DNA of 39,566 bases from Asticcacaulis tiandongensis (GCF_006475605.1 NZ_SSBC01000023.1:1-39566), one strand, 5' to 3'. Counted from the first letter of the stretch, positions 1-10,700 are shown. Numbers and translations are program-made. The notes: generated by a model not told the origin, from the sequence alone.

Positions 1-127
1 TGAACGATTTTATAACCCAACCCGACGGCATTCAACCCTGGGCTATCTCAGCCCTATAGACTTTGAACAAAAGCTCGCTCAAACTTGACGAGCTAAACTT
101 CGTGTCCGTCAAACCAGGGACAGGCCA
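1..127 (+). mobile_element. IS3-family element (IS A), 3' end, partial copy
   Basis: The last 28 codons of an IS3-family transposase (OrfB) are readable at 2-88, from ERFYNPTRRHS to QKLAQT and a TGA stop. They are followed by the terminal inverted repeat at 101-127. The same 127 bases, with 6 differences, occur in reverse orientation at the inner end of the IS A copy near 38.2-38.3 kb, so this is a second, slightly diverged copy that continues to the left of the window. Its right edge lies inside the TIR-protein gene. The two copies point in opposite directions and bracket the window interior. Confidence 0.93.
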
Positions 128-688
128 GTCGTAGAAGTAGGTATGGGGACCCAAGAGGCGCTCGAGGTTTGCGCTCACCGCTTCGACATATGCTCGCGCC
201 TCGCCCGGAAACGATAGCGCGACGTCGAAAAAGTGCGTCGACACATCCACGGTGTTTCGCGGGCCTCGCGCCCAGTCAGGCAAAACTATGCCCTGGCGGT
301 GCAGTTCTTTGGCAAGGTCAATGTCCTTAATGGCCCAATGCGTCCGGTTGAGTTCCCACTTGCCGATGTCAAGTTCGAAACGAAGGGCGTCCAACTGCTC
401 GTAGGTCAGAAACGGTTCGGCCGGAATAAGATCGTATTCGATTCGCACCTCGCCCTGACGCGAGACGACATCTCGTATCAGACCGAACTTTGGATGTTTG
501 TTCCACCCGTTCTCAAAGGCGAAGATGGCCGGAAACCGGCGAAACGCGTCAAGCTGTGCGGCGGTCAAGCCTGCGTATTTCTCGGTGATCGCGTCCGCTG
601 TATATTCTCTGACGCACCGACCGATTTCGATCTGGAAGGGCGCTCCCTGCCACGCTTCCGGATTGCCTGAAACCAGCAAATGATACAT
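32..688 (-). pseudogene. TIR-domain effector with N-terminal adaptor-like domain, truncated by IS A
   Basis: Only the first 187 codons (688-128) are native. Residues 1 to about 130 form a domain ending in RTHWAIKD (115-122), also found at the N-terminus of the caspase-like protein at 34555-36624. From residue 152 a TIR domain begins (FFDVALSFPGEARAYVEAV, then HTYFYD). The inverted repeat of IS A cuts it after the second strand, so the part carrying the NADase glutamate is lost. The frame runs on through the IS for 31 codons ([11 protein letters not shown]...) to a stop at 32. The start ATG at 688 has a G-rich Shine-Dalgarno (GGGGG) 5 nt upstream. Bacterial TIR domains typically deplete NAD+ during phage defence; this copy should be inactive as an enzyme, though the adaptor part could still be made. 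Confidence 0.82.
101..127 (+). repeat. IS A terminal inverted repeat (three occurrences)
   Basis: This 27-bp sequence starts CGTGTCCGTCAAACC and ends GGACAGGCCA. It recurs exactly at 39413-39439 on the plus strand and at 38192-38218 on the minus strand. The last two are the two ends of the complete IS A copy on the right, which establishes the sequence as the element's terminal inverted repeat with the TG...CA ends usual for the IS3 family. Confidence 0.93.
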
Positions 689-1045
689 TGTGCCCCCGTT
701 CGCCGCTCTGATGAGGTTGGGCGCCTTTTCAAGGCTCGCCTGCGCCCCCCATAAACCGACTCGTCGTCAAATTGAAGTTGACTTTATCTCGCCTCAGACG
801 ACGCGCCCCTTTCCATCACAGAAACGCGTCCAGACTGCCCGTGCGCGACGGCGGAAATGCCGCTCCTTGGATACAGAGCGATCAGCACTGAGAGCCCGGT
901 CCTTGCGCACTTGACCGTTCGACCAGAATGCGCAACCTCCTTGACGAACATCACAGGTGTCGAAAACACGAGCGATGGCTTTCAATTTCCGGTAAGCTCA
1001 TCCGAGGACAGGCGGCGTAGAAACATGAGTCGGGGGAGGATATAG
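689..1045. other. Divergent intergenic region
   Basis: These 357 bases lie between the start of the TIR gene (minus) and the nuclease gene (plus), so both promoters should be here. I see no convincing protein and no clear operator. The only firm signal is the Shine-Dalgarno GGGGGAGGA at 1032-1040 in front of the TTG start at 1046. Confidence 0.6.
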
Positions 1046-2326
1046 TTGGCATTTCGGTTTGTGCATACGGCGGACATTCATCTAGATTCGCCACTGAAAT
1101 CCCTCGCGCTACGTCATGAGGGTCTGGGCGCCTTAATCGCCAACGCCACGCGTCAGGCCTTTGTGCGCATCGTTGACCTCTGCCTCGACGAGGCGGTCGA
1201 CGCCCTCCTCATCGCAGGCGATCTCTATGATGGCGATCAGACCTCGATGAAGACCGCGCGCTTTTTCGCCGAACAGCTCTATCGCTTGGATGCGGCCGGA
1301 ATTCGCACCTTCATCCTGCGCGGCAATCACGATGCCCTGTCGAAGATCACCCGAGAACTGGTCCTGCCCGCCTCAGTCTTTACTTTCGGCGGGCGAGCCG
1401 ACGCCATCGTCCTTGATCGCGGCGGCCGCCTGCCGGAAATCGTCGTCCACGGCCTCAGCTTCTCAAGTCCGAAGGCCCCCGACGGCCTGTTGCCGAAGTA
1501 CAAGGCCCCCGTCCAAAGGGCGGTCAATATCGGCCTGATGCACACGAGCCTGAACGGCGCTCCCGGTCACGATCCGTATGCGCCCTGTTCGGTAAGCGAT
1601 CTAGACGCAAGCGGCTTCGCCTACTGGGCACTGGGCCATATCCACAAGCGGTCAGACTATGTGGGTCGGTGCACCGTCGTAATGCCCGGCAATCCGCAAG
1701 GCCGCGATATCAATGAAGATGGGCAGAAGTCTGTTTCCCTTGTCACAGTCGATGATGATGGCGGCATTTTCGTCGAAGAACGCAATGTTAGTATTGCACA
1801 ATTCGAACGTGTTAACGTCGATGTTTCCGGCGCGGCCGACCGTCGCGACCTTATCGAAACTATTGCCTCCGCGCTGAAGCATCGGCGCGCAACGGTCGAA
1901 ACCGAGCACCTCATCGTCAGGCTACGCCTGACTGGCACCACGCCGTTGGCCTGGACTATACGCCGTGATCTGGATCTTATTCAGGAGGATATCGATCTGC
2001 AGGCCGAGATCGTTGGCGCCACCTGGATCGAGAAAGTCGAACTGGTGCTGGAAACCGCAACGCCGCCCCATCAGACCGAGGCCGGCGACACTCTATTCGA
2101 ACTGCGCCGCCTGATTACCGACGAGGTCGGTCAGAGCGAGGGCTTCCATAATGCCGCCGAGGAGTTTGCCGCCGATCTGGTCAAGGCGCTTCCTGTCGAG
2201 TTGCGCGGGCTTCTCGGCGACGATCCCACCACGCGGCGCGACATCCTCAACACGCTCCTTAGCGAAGGCACCGACGATGTGCTGGCCCGCCTGAGGTCCC
2301 CGGCCGGTGCCGGAGGCGTCGCATGA
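1046..2326 (+). CDS. YhaO/SbcD-like metallophosphoesterase nuclease
   Basis: This 426-residue protein is a calcineurin-like phosphoesterase of the Mre11/SbcD/YhaO group, predicted to be a Mn-dependent DNA nuclease working with the ATPase encoded next. All metal-binding motifs are present in order: HTADIHLDS (D10, H12), IAGDLYDGD (D59), LRGNHDA (N94-H95-D96), LMHTSLNG near residue 166, and ALGHIHKR near 197. The rest resembles the capping and partner-binding part of the family. The start is a TTG preceded six bases upstream by a very strong Shine-Dalgarno (GGGGGAGGA); no in-frame ATG sits nearby. The stop overlaps the ATG of the next gene by 4 nt (ATGA), so the two are translationally coupled. 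Housekeeping SbcD is normally chromosomal; this pairing with an HEPN gene on a mobile element suggests a defence or conflict role, which is inference. Confidence 0.88.
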   Translation: MAFRFVHTADIHLDSPLKSLALRHEGLGALIANATRQAFVRIVDLCLDEAVDALLIAGDLYDGDQTSMKTARFFAEQLYRLDAAGIRTFILRGNHDALSKITRELVLPASVFTFGGRADAIVLDRGGRLPEIVVHGLSFSSPKAPDGLLPKYKAPVQRAVNIGLMHTSLNGAPGHDPYAPCSVSDLDASGFAYWALGHIHKRSDYVGRCTVVMPGNPQGRDINEDGQKSVSLVTVDDDGGIFVEERNVSIAQFERVNVDVSGAADRRDLIETIASALKHRRATVETEHLIVRLRLTGTTPLAWTIRRDLDLIQEDIDLQAEIVGATWIEKVELVLETATPPHQTEAGDTLFELRRLITDEVGQSEGFHNAAEEFAADLVKALPVELRGLLGDDPTTRRDILNTLLSEGTDDVLARLRSPAGAGGVA

Positions 2327-5300
2327 GATTTCGCCGGCTCGACCTCACCCGCTACGGCAAGTTCACGGACTTCGTCCTGGATTTCGGTGAAAAGCCCGTA
2401 GACACACCCGATTTTCACATCATCTTCGGCCCCAACGAAGCCGGGAAGTCCACGACATTCGCCGCGATGCTCGACCTCCTCTACGGCATCGAGCGCAAAT
2501 CCAAATATAACTTCAAACATCCCTACGCCACCATGCGGCTCGATGCCGAGATCGAGTTTCAGGATCGCGTCGCGCGCTTTACCCGCCTCAAGCGAGACAC
2601 GAACAGTCTCCTCGACGCGCAAGGTTCGGTCCTGGCCGATACCGCGATCCTTGCCGAGTTGGGGGGTATCGATCGTGCCGCGTTCCAAACCATGTACTCC
2701 CTCGACGACGAAACACTCGAAGAGGGTGGTGAGAGCGTACTCGCCTCCAAGGGTGAACTGGGCGAACTTCTGTTTTCCGCAAGCTCCGGCCTTGCCTCGC
2801 TGAGCCAGAGCCTGATCGAACTGCGCGCCGAAGGTGACCGGTTCTTCAAGCCGCGCGTCCATGCGCACGAACTGGCGCTGCAGAAAAAGGAACTTGAGGC
2901 CCTCAAGAAACAAAGCGACGAGATCGATGTGGCAGCGTCAAGCTTTGCCCGACTGACCGAGAGCCGTACGCTTGCCCGAGAGCGTTACGATACGGCGATG
3001 GATGCTCTCGCGATAGCGCGTACGCGGCTTCTGGCGCAAACCGCCCGACTTTGGGCCTTTCCCAAATACCTATCGTTACTTGAGACACGACGTGCGCTCG
3101 AGCCTTTAAGCGCCTTGCCCTCAGCACCTTCCGGTTGGGACGAGAAGGCGCGTGGACTCGAACTGGAAGCCACGCGTCTGGAGACAGCCGAGCGACACGT
3201 GGCCGCCGACCTGTCATCCATCGAGACCGAACTCGCAGAACTCGTCGTCGACGAGACCGTATTGGAACTCGCCGATGCGTATGCCCGTCTGGATCTCATC
3301 CGGGCGCAGTACCTGACCGCGGCCAAGGACCTTCCGGTCCGCCGCACGCGTAAAGCCGAGGTCGATGGCGCCATCGCAGCGCTCCTGCGCCGCCTCGATC
3401 AGCCTGCCGGAACCGAAGCCGACGACCTCCTCATTAAACCGGCTGTGAAAGGCGAACTGTCAGATCTCATCACCGATCGGGCCCATCGTGACAAGGAATT
3501 ACGAACGGCCCAGACCGAGTATGACCGGGCGGACCTCGCCTTGCGCGAAGCCGAAGCTGACGTCGCGACGTCCGGCCAAGGCTATGAGGTCCTCGCAGAT
3601 AGCGTCCGGCAACGCCTGCTTACTGTCACAGAAGCCGCCTCGACTTCCGATCATGTCGCGCGTTTGCGCCTCGCCCGAAACGCCGCGCGCGACGCCGAAG
3701 ACAGTCTCAAGGCCCGATGGCTGGCCTTACAACCCTGGTCCGGTGACGGCGACGCCCTTGCTGGTCTGATCATCCCTGCCTCTTCAGACGTGAGCGCCTG
3801 GCACCTGGACATTCATGAGAAGACCGCAGCCCTTAAGGCGCTGGTATCGGACATTGAACGGTTAGATTCCGGCTTAAGTGAAATCGAAGCCCAGTTGTCG
3901 GCCTTCGCCGCCATCGGCGGCGTCGTCACTGATGGCGACGCGCAGAAAGCCCGGCGCGATCGCGAGACCGCTTGGCACACCCATCAGTCGTCACTGAACT
4001 TGGCCTCGGCGACCACCTTCGAAAGGGCTATGCGCCAGGACGACGAAATAGGTGCGGCACGGCTCGCACGGGTGTCCGACCTTGCTCGCGTCAATGAACT
4101 CAGTGTCCAAAAGGCCGTCGCCCAGCAACAACTCGCCGAAAGACGCGAAAGGCTCGCCGAGCTAAATGAAAGTCTCGTAGAGGCCAAGAGCGTGCTTGCC
4201 ACCTCAATCGGGACGATATCTCCGAGTCTACCCGCGTCCTGGTCTGCGCAAGCGCTTTCGGACTGGCTTACCGCCCGAACAACCGCGCTGAGTACGCTTG
4301 AGACCTTACGCAAAGTCCGCCTCAATGTGTCAGACGCGCAAACCGATGGCGACGCTCTGGCGGCCACACTGCGAGAGACCTTATCTGCCGCCGGCACCAC
4401 TGCGGCTACAGACCTTGCGCTCGATCTACTGATCACGCAGGCGCGGGATCGCTTGGATGCCGACGCCCAATTGAACGCTCGTGCCGGCGAACTCGCGCGC
4501 CTCGTTCGTGACCGGGACAACCGGAAAAAGACGCTCGACATGGCGCGCACGGAACTTGAAGACTGGTCCACCGCCTGGTCGAAGGCTTGTGGCGCATGCT
4601 GGCTCGGCACAGATGGGGAAGCGCCCACCCCCACGACCGTTCAGGGCCTCTTTAAAGACCTCGACGCTCTGGCGGGCGAAGTGAGGACGCGCGATGACCT
4701 GGTTCATCGGATTAGCGCGATGGAGGCCGATCAGGTCGTCTATGCTGAGGGAATCCAAACGCTTGCCCGCGCGGCCGGCCTGTCCAGTTCCCTGTCGGCG
4801 CCCGAGGCCGATCAGGCGCTTGCGGCGATGATCGCACAGTCGACGGCCGCAAGTGCGGCGCGCCTCAACGCTCAATCCCGCCAGCAAACCGCCCAAACGG
4901 AGGTCGCCCGGCTCACCGAAGCCCGAGTCGAGTACGAGGCGCAAGTGGCGAGCATGTGCGCACATCTGGAGGTCACCACCCTCGCCGAAGTCATACAAGC
5001 GCTCGCCGTCCTCGAGACACGACAAAGGTTGCAAGACAAAGCCGACGATTCTGAGCGCGATATTGTCGAGAGTCTGCAGGCATCGTCTTTCACCGAGGCG
5101 CTCGGTCAACTGGAGGGCCTGGATCTAGAGGCCCTGCGCCTGAACGTCGAAGCCACCACCTTGCACCTCGATAGCGAAGACGGTCGTGTAAAAGCGCTCT
5201 ACGCCGAGAAACGTAGCGCGGAGGACGCCGTCGAGCGCGTCGACGGCGACAACACCGTCGCCCGTCTGGAAGAAAAGAGACGCACGCTCCTCCTTCAGAT

Positions 5301-5796
5301 CGAAGAGGGTGCGCTCAGATGGATGCGGCTCAAACTCGGCACATCCGCCACGGAGCACGCCTTGCGTCTCTATCGGGAACACCACCGCAGTTCTCTGCTG
5401 AACCGCGCCTCTGAAGCCTTTGCGCTCGTCAGCCGCAATGCCTATGTTCAGCTTCGGTCTCAGCCTGAAAAAGATGGTGAAGTGCTCGTCGCCATCGATA
5501 AGGAGGGGGCCTCCAAGAAGGCGGCGGACTTATCAAAGGGGACACGCTTCCAGCTATATCTGGCCTTGCGCGTCGCAGGGTATCATGAATCCGTCAGTCA
5601 CAGACCCGCTATTCCTTTCATCGCCGATGACATTCTCGAGACCTTTGACGATTTCCGGTCAGAGGAAACCCTCAAGGTATTCGCCCGAATGGCCCAATCC
5701 GGTCAGGTCATTTACCTGACCCACCATCAGCATCTCTGCGATATCGCCCGTCAGGTCTGTCCGTCCGTCAAAATTCACGCGCTGGAAGACATCTGA
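2323..5796 (+). CDS. YhaN/SbcC-like SMC-type ATPase
   Basis: This 1157-residue protein has the split ABC ATPase head of Rad50/SbcC/YhaN proteins. The N-terminal lobe has Walker A GPNEAGKST at 36-44. The middle (about 180-1000) is long, charged and alanine/leucine-rich, as expected for a coiled-coil arm, but I see no CXXC zinc hook. The C-terminal lobe has the signature LSKGTRFQLYLALRVAGYH near 1070 (the LSxGTxxQLYLALRLA form typical of YhaN), Walker B PFIADDILETFDD near 1098-1110 and the switch histidines LTHHQH near 1132. It is coupled to the nuclease gene by an ATGA overlap, so a two-subunit DNA-end-processing complex is likely. It is larger than a typical YhaN (about 850-1000 residues) because of the arm. 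Involvement in sensing foreign DNA ends is inference from context. Confidence 0.87.
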   Translation: MRFRRLDLTRYGKFTDFVLDFGEKPVDTPDFHIIFGPNEAGKSTTFAAMLDLLYGIERKSKYNFKHPYATMRLDAEIEFQDRVARFTRLKRDTNSLLDAQGSVLADTAILAELGGIDRAAFQTMYSLDDETLEEGGESVLASKGELGELLFSASSGLASLSQSLIELRAEGDRFFKPRVHAHELALQKKELEALKKQSDEIDVAASSFARLTESRTLARERYDTAMDALAIARTRLLAQTARLWAFPKYLSLLETRRALEPLSALPSAPSGWDEKARGLELEATRLETAERHVAADLSSIETELAELVVDETVLELADAYARLDLIRAQYLTAAKDLPVRRTRKAEVDGAIAALLRRLDQPAGTEADDLLIKPAVKGELSDLITDRAHRDKELRTAQTEYDRADLALREAEADVATSGQGYEVLADSVRQRLLTVTEAASTSDHVARLRLARNAARDAEDSLKARWLALQPWSGDGDALAGLIIPASSDVSAWHLDIHEKTAALKALVSDIERLDSGLSEIEAQLSAFAAIGGVVTDGDAQKARRDRETAWHTHQSSLNLASATTFERAMRQDDEIGAARLARVSDLARVNELSVQKAVAQQQLAERRERLAELNESLVEAKSVLATSIGTISPSLPASWSAQALSDWLTARTTALSTLETLRKVRLNVSDAQTDGDALAATLRETLSAAGTTAATDLALDLLITQARDRLDADAQLNARAGELARLVRDRDNRKKTLDMARTELEDWSTAWSKACGACWLGTDGEAPTPTTVQGLFKDLDALAGEVRTRDDLVHRISAMEADQVVYAEGIQTLARAAGLSSSLSAPEADQALAAMIAQSTAASAARLNAQSRQQTAQTEVARLTEARVEYEAQVASMCAHLEVTTLAEVIQALAVLETRQRLQDKADDSERDIVESLQASSFTEALGQLEGLDLEALRLNVEATTLHLDSEDGRVKALYAEKRSAEDAVERVDGDNTVARLEEKRRTLLLQIEEGALRWMRLKLGTSATEHALRLYREHHRSSLLNRASEAFALVSRNAYVQLRSQPEKDGEVLVAIDKEGASKKAADLSKGTRFQLYLALRVAGYHESVSHRPAIPFIADDILETFDDFRSEETLKVFARMAQSGQVIYLTHHQHLCDIARQVCPSVKIHALEDI

Positions 5797-5969
5797 TATC
5801 CTCGCCTATCTTAGGCTAGGCTTCTAGTTCGATCGCTATCGGTGCCCTTACACCGTTGGCGAGGCCATGCGCTTTGTGCCGTCTATCGGCGCACGCCTTC
5901 CTTGACGCCGCTTAGAATAGGATTACCCTTAGCTCACGAGTGTCCTATTATCCTTGCCACGGTCGACAA

Positions 5970-7187
5970 ATGAGTGATGAATTTCGCCGCCTATTCGGGC
6001 CCTCGTCGTCTATCGACGATCTGGCGCGGGGCATTAGGGCCAGTCGCATCGACGAACTTGCGGGCGCACTGCAGCCCCTGACGAACCTGCAAAAAGCCTT
6101 AGAAGCGAACCGGTTTCTGACTGCGAGCGGGATGCTCGACGCCGGCAACAAGATAAATCAAATGGCGATGGGTTTGCCGCAGACCCGCGCCTGGGAAATC
6201 TACACCGCGAATACGGCGTTGAACGCGGAACGAGCTGCTATGGACTCGACGCGCGGCCTCCCCAGCCTCTCGGCGACCGTCAAATGTCTTGACCGGATGT
6301 TTCGAATGCCGCCTCTGGCGGAAGCCTCCAATCTTCTCCAGCGCATCTCGTCCTATGACGCGGGTCTCAAGTCTATGGTCACCGGGCTCGGCTTGAGAAC
6401 AAACTTCACGCAGCTTCAGGCCCCGTGGCTCGACACACTCAACCCCATGAGGTCCGCCACCGCGTTTGCCGCATTACAGTCTCTCGCATCGGTGGCCACA
6501 CACGGTTCATTCGGCGACACAGATATTAACATCTTGGTCCGACAATCTCTCGGCGACTGGCGCGACGAGGCGACCGTATCCGAGGCAACGACACATGTTT
6601 CGCGGACGGCATTGTATACCGACCAAGGGGTCGATCTCAGCCTAACCGACTTTCCGGAAGAGAGCTTTCTCGAGATCGTCGAGGTTATCGGGCTCGCCTA
6701 CAACGAAGACTACACGGGCATTCCCGGTGCAACGGCGTTCGATGAGGAGGGCTTGCGCCGAAATCACGATGCCTACGATCGCCTCATCCGCTTCGAGCAA
6801 GTCCTCAGGCAGTTCCTTGCCTTTGTCATGAACAGGCAATTCGGCCCAGCGTGGTTTAAGCAGCGGGTACCTGGGGCCATACTAGAAAATTGGCGCCGAA
6901 AACGCAAAGGCGCGATTGCGGCAGGGCAAGCGCCGCTCGATTTCGTCGAATACGCGGACTTTATGGATTATTTCCAGATCATCACCCGAACGGATAATTG
7001 GGACGAACTCTTCGTTCATATCTTTGTCAGGCCAGAGGATGTGAGAGAATCATTCAATCGCATGCATCCCGTTAGAAATGCCGATATGCACGCCCGGATT
7101 ATTACGCCCGATGATCTGATGCTCATCACCTTTGAGACACAGCGCCTCTTCAGACGTATGCGGGCGTTCAGCATAACGTCCCACTGA
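5970..7187 (+). CDS. Unknown N-terminal region + C-terminal Swt1-like HEPN domain
   Basis: This 405-residue protein is read from ATG 5970; an in-frame GTG at 5940 would add ten residues, and neither start has a strong Shine-Dalgarno. The first 210 or so residues are mostly helical and unrecognised. The C-terminal part, from about residue 230 (acidic, then YDRLIRFEQVLRQFLAFVM), fits a Swt1-type HEPN fold and contains R369-N-A-D-M-H374, matching the RX4-6H ribonuclease motif of HEPN toxins. It starts 173 bp after the YhaN-like gene on the same strand, so it may belong to the same unit. HEPN RNases are common abortive-infection effectors. A three-part system (end-sensing nuclease/ATPase plus RNase effector) is a reasonable inference but unproven. 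Confidence 0.7.
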   Translation: MSDEFRRLFGPSSSIDDLARGIRASRIDELAGALQPLTNLQKALEANRFLTASGMLDAGNKINQMAMGLPQTRAWEIYTANTALNAERAAMDSTRGLPSLSATVKCLDRMFRMPPLAEASNLLQRISSYDAGLKSMVTGLGLRTNFTQLQAPWLDTLNPMRSATAFAALQSLASVATHGSFGDTDINILVRQSLGDWRDEATVSEATTHVSRTALYTDQGVDLSLTDFPEESFLEIVEVIGLAYNEDYTGIPGATAFDEEGLRRNHDAYDRLIRFEQVLRQFLAFVMNRQFGPAWFKQRVPGAILENWRRKRKGAIAAGQAPLDFVEYADFMDYFQIITRTDNWDELFVHIFVRPEDVRESFNRMHPVRNADMHARIITPDDLMLITFETQRLFRRMRAFSITSH

Positions 7188-7219
7188 GGGCTCCAACTCA
7201 TGGATTCCATCGTCGGCTA

Positions 7220-7570
7220 TCACGCTCCCCAGTGAGCGCGGTACGCGGCAGAGGCGTTTAAAAGTGCTTCGTGCTCGCAAAACCCTCCAATCCGGCCCGC
7301 ATAGAGATACAGGACACGATCGGCCCTGGCCGCGACTTCGGGCCTGTGCGTGACAGACAGCACCGTCGTGCGACCTCGCAAGGCTGCGATGAGGTCCTCG
7401 GTGATCATCACCTCGCTCGGAACATCGAGGGCGGAAGTCGCTTCATCCAAAATCCATAAGGGTATAGCTGCGGCGTTTAACCGGGCCAGCTCCTGCTTTT
7501 GTTGCCGTCCGCCCGATAGCCCCCTCCCCTCGTCGGCCTAGCCACCGGGTACGACGGTCGGAACTGCCGA
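7220..7570 (-). pseudogene. ABC transporter ATPase, C-terminal remnant
   Basis: The minus strand from about 7537 to 7220 reads as the last third of an ABC exporter ATPase: signature GLSGGRQQKQELARL, Walker B PLWILDEATSALD, switch VLSVTHRPEVA, then AGRI and an EHEALL tail ending AYRAHWGA. An in-frame TAG at 7538-7540 stops the frame just before the signature, and the preceding bases (VVPGG) still resemble family sequence. No Walker A can be found upstream. The gene is therefore 5'-truncated with at least one stop. It lies head to head with the end of the HEPN gene and marks a boundary scar between two acquired blocks. Confidence 0.78.
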
Positions 7571-7787
7571 ACAAGGTTCAGAGCCAAAGCCGTTTTCCTA
7601 TCGGGCACCGCGACGGGCAAGAGTCCGGGTGGCGTCGCGTTCATCGCCTTAAGTTGAATCTGGGCGAGTCCGCTTTTGTAGCCGCTGAAATGAGATAAAT
7701 GTCTCCTTAGGGCCAATTGTGGAAGGCGCTTGTGTTGCGCTAACGGCCATGCCGAAACAGTGGAGAGATGCCTTCCACACCGCACCC

Positions 7788-10700
7788 CTACTTAAAGTCT
7801 CTACTCTTCTGTAACACGGCAGAGCCGCTGTAGAATTCATCACCCGGCTGTTTCGGCGGATGCAGTGGCGTGTCACGCTGGCCGACACGGGCCAGCATAG
7901 GCGACAGGTCGTAGAGCGACCGCGCTATGAGGTGAACCACCTCCCCTTCCTTCTGGATATGACCGTTCACCTGAATGAAGGTTGAGCCATGGATGGCCGA
8001 TTTATGCGCCTGCGCCACCTTCTCCCAGACAATGACGTTGCAGTCAGAGGTTTCATCCTCAAGCGTGATGAACATTACCCCATTGGCTGATCCCGGCTTT
8101 TGACGCACCAATACCATACCGGCCACGCTAACGCTGCGTCCATCCGGCAAGGCCTTGGCCTCGGCGCATGATGTGATGCCCCGGACCGTGAGGTCATCGC
8201 GTATGAACGACACCGGATGCTTCCCGAGCGTCAGGCCGATATGGTTATAGTCCTCCACCACCTCCGCCCCTTCGGTCATAGGCTTAAGTGTGACCTCCGG
8301 CTCATTGAACAGGTCCCCCTCCCCATCCAGGGCGTCGAACAGTGGCAAGGGCTCGTCACTCATTGAGCGGATGGCGAACAGAGCGTCACGACGAGAGAGG
8401 TTGAGGGAGGGCTTAAAAGCATCCGCCTTGGCCAGCTTGCGTAACGTGATTGAAGGCGTGGTAGCCCGTTTCCAAAGATCGGACAGAGATTTGAACGGCG
8501 TGGTGCGGTTTGTGATCAAAGCCTCGACATCATCCCGCCTCAAGCCCCGCACCTGCCGGAAGCCCAGCCTGACCGCGTATCTGCCGGAATTGGGGATCGC
8601 CTCAAGCGTACAGTCCCAATACGAGTGATTGACGCACACTGGCCTGACTTCGACGCCGTGGGCGATCGCATCGCGCACGATCTGGGCCGGTGCATAGAAG
8701 CCCATGGGCTGGCTGTTTAACAGGCTGGCGCAGAAGACATCCGGATGATGGCATTTCATCCACGACGACGCATAGGCCAGAAGGGCAAACGAATAGGCAT
8801 GACTTTCAGGGAATCCATAAGAGCCAAAGCCCTCAAGCTGTGCAAATATCTGTTCGGCATAGTCCTGACTGTAGCCATTTGCGACCATGCCGTTGATAAT
8901 CTCATCATGGAATCTGGACACCCCGCCTGTGTGTTTGAACGTGGCCATGGCCCGCCTGACCATATCCGCCCGTCCGGCTGAGAACCCTGCCGCCACAATG
9001 ACCACCTTCATGGCCTGTTCCTGAAACAGAGGCACCCCAAGTGTTTTCGACAATATGGTCTCAAGCTCTTTGGACGGATAGGTGACCTGTTCAGTGCCTT
9101 CCTTGCGGCGCAGATAGGGATGCACCATGCCCCCCTGTATCGGCCCCGGCCGAACAATGGCCACCTGCACCACAAGATCATAGAAGGTGCGCGGCTTCGT
9201 GCGCGGCAACATGGCCTGCTGTGCCCGGCTTTCGATCTGAAACACGCCCAAGGTATCGGCGCGCCGGATCATCGCATAGGTCTTAGGATCTTCCGCCGGA
9301 ATGGACGCCAGATCGAGCCTGATACCCTTGGTTTCCGCCAGCATGTCGAAACCGCGTTTTAGACACGACATCATGCCCAAAGCCAAGCAATCGACCTTCA
9401 TGAACGACAAGGCGTCGATATCGTCCTTGTCCCATTCAATGACCTGCCGGTTTATCATGGCGGCCGGTTCAACTGGCACCAGTTCGTCCAGGCGATCATG
9501 GGTCAGGACAAAGCCCCCCGGATGCTGGCTTAGGTGGCTTGGCACATTGAGTAGTTGCTGGTGCAGGTCTATGGCCAGCCTCAGGCGACGATCATTCAGG
9601 TTGAGGCCAAGCTCTGAGGCCTCCTCAAGCGTCATGCCGCTCCTGTGCCAGTGACTTAGTTGTCGGGATATGAGCTTGATAGCGTCTTCAGGAAAGCCCA
9701 TCACCTTCAGAACGGCGCGAATAGCCCCCCGCGTGCGAAAGCGCGTGACGACCGCCGTAAGGGCGGCGTGTTGACGGCCATAGGTTTCAAAGATCCATTG
9801 CAGGACCTCCTCGCGCCGTTGGTGCTCGAAATCGACATCGATGTCCGGCGGTTCTCCACGCTCTTCTGAAATGAACCGTTCAAACAGAAGGTCATTGCGG
9901 TCAGGATCAACCGAGGTAATGCCCAGCACAAAACAGACGCAGCTATTGGCTGCACTGCCCCGCCCCTGGCATAGGATGTCTTTTGATCGGGCATAGCTGA
10001 CAATGGAATTGACGGTCAGAAAATAGGGCGCGTAGTTCAGTCTATCGATCAAGGCCAGTTCATGCTTTAGCAGGTCGATGACCTTTTGCGGCACGCCCTC
10101 CGGATAGCGGCGCTTGGCCCCTTCCCAGCTTAAGGCCTTCAGGGTCTCAATGGCTGACTTACCGGAGGCGGTCGTTTCCTCAGGGTACTGATACCTCAGC
10201 TCATCAAGGCTGAACCGGCAGCGATCGGCAATCTCCTGACTGCGCCTGAGCGCCTCAGGGTAGCCTTTGAACAGGCGGGACATCTCCTCAGGCGATTTGA
10301 GATAACGATCCGCATAGCGCTCGCGCAAATCCCCCATGGTATCAATTGTACAGCGATGACGGATGCAGGTGACCACATCATGCAACTGGTCACGGTCGTG
10401 CACGTGATAGAGCACATCATTGGTCACCACAGTCGGAACGCGACACTGGGCAGCCAAATTGGACAATTCATGCAGGCGCATATGGTCACCCTGACGCCGC
10501 CTGAGGCTTAAGGCCATATAGGCCCTATCCTTGAATATGGCTTTGAACGTCCGAAGCCGCTGCGCACACAGGGCATCGGCATCATCCGGCACAAATATGC
10601 CGATCAGCCCCTCGCTGAAATCCTCGACATCCTGCCAGCTTAGATCACACCTGCCCTTCCCTGCCCGCGCCTTGCCCAGCGTCAGGAGCCGGCACAATCG

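Noticed and set aside
2131-2913. 260-codon minus-strand open frame
   Set aside because: Antisense to the ends of the two SbcCD-like genes, whose motifs are unmistakable; typical GC-rich shadow frame.
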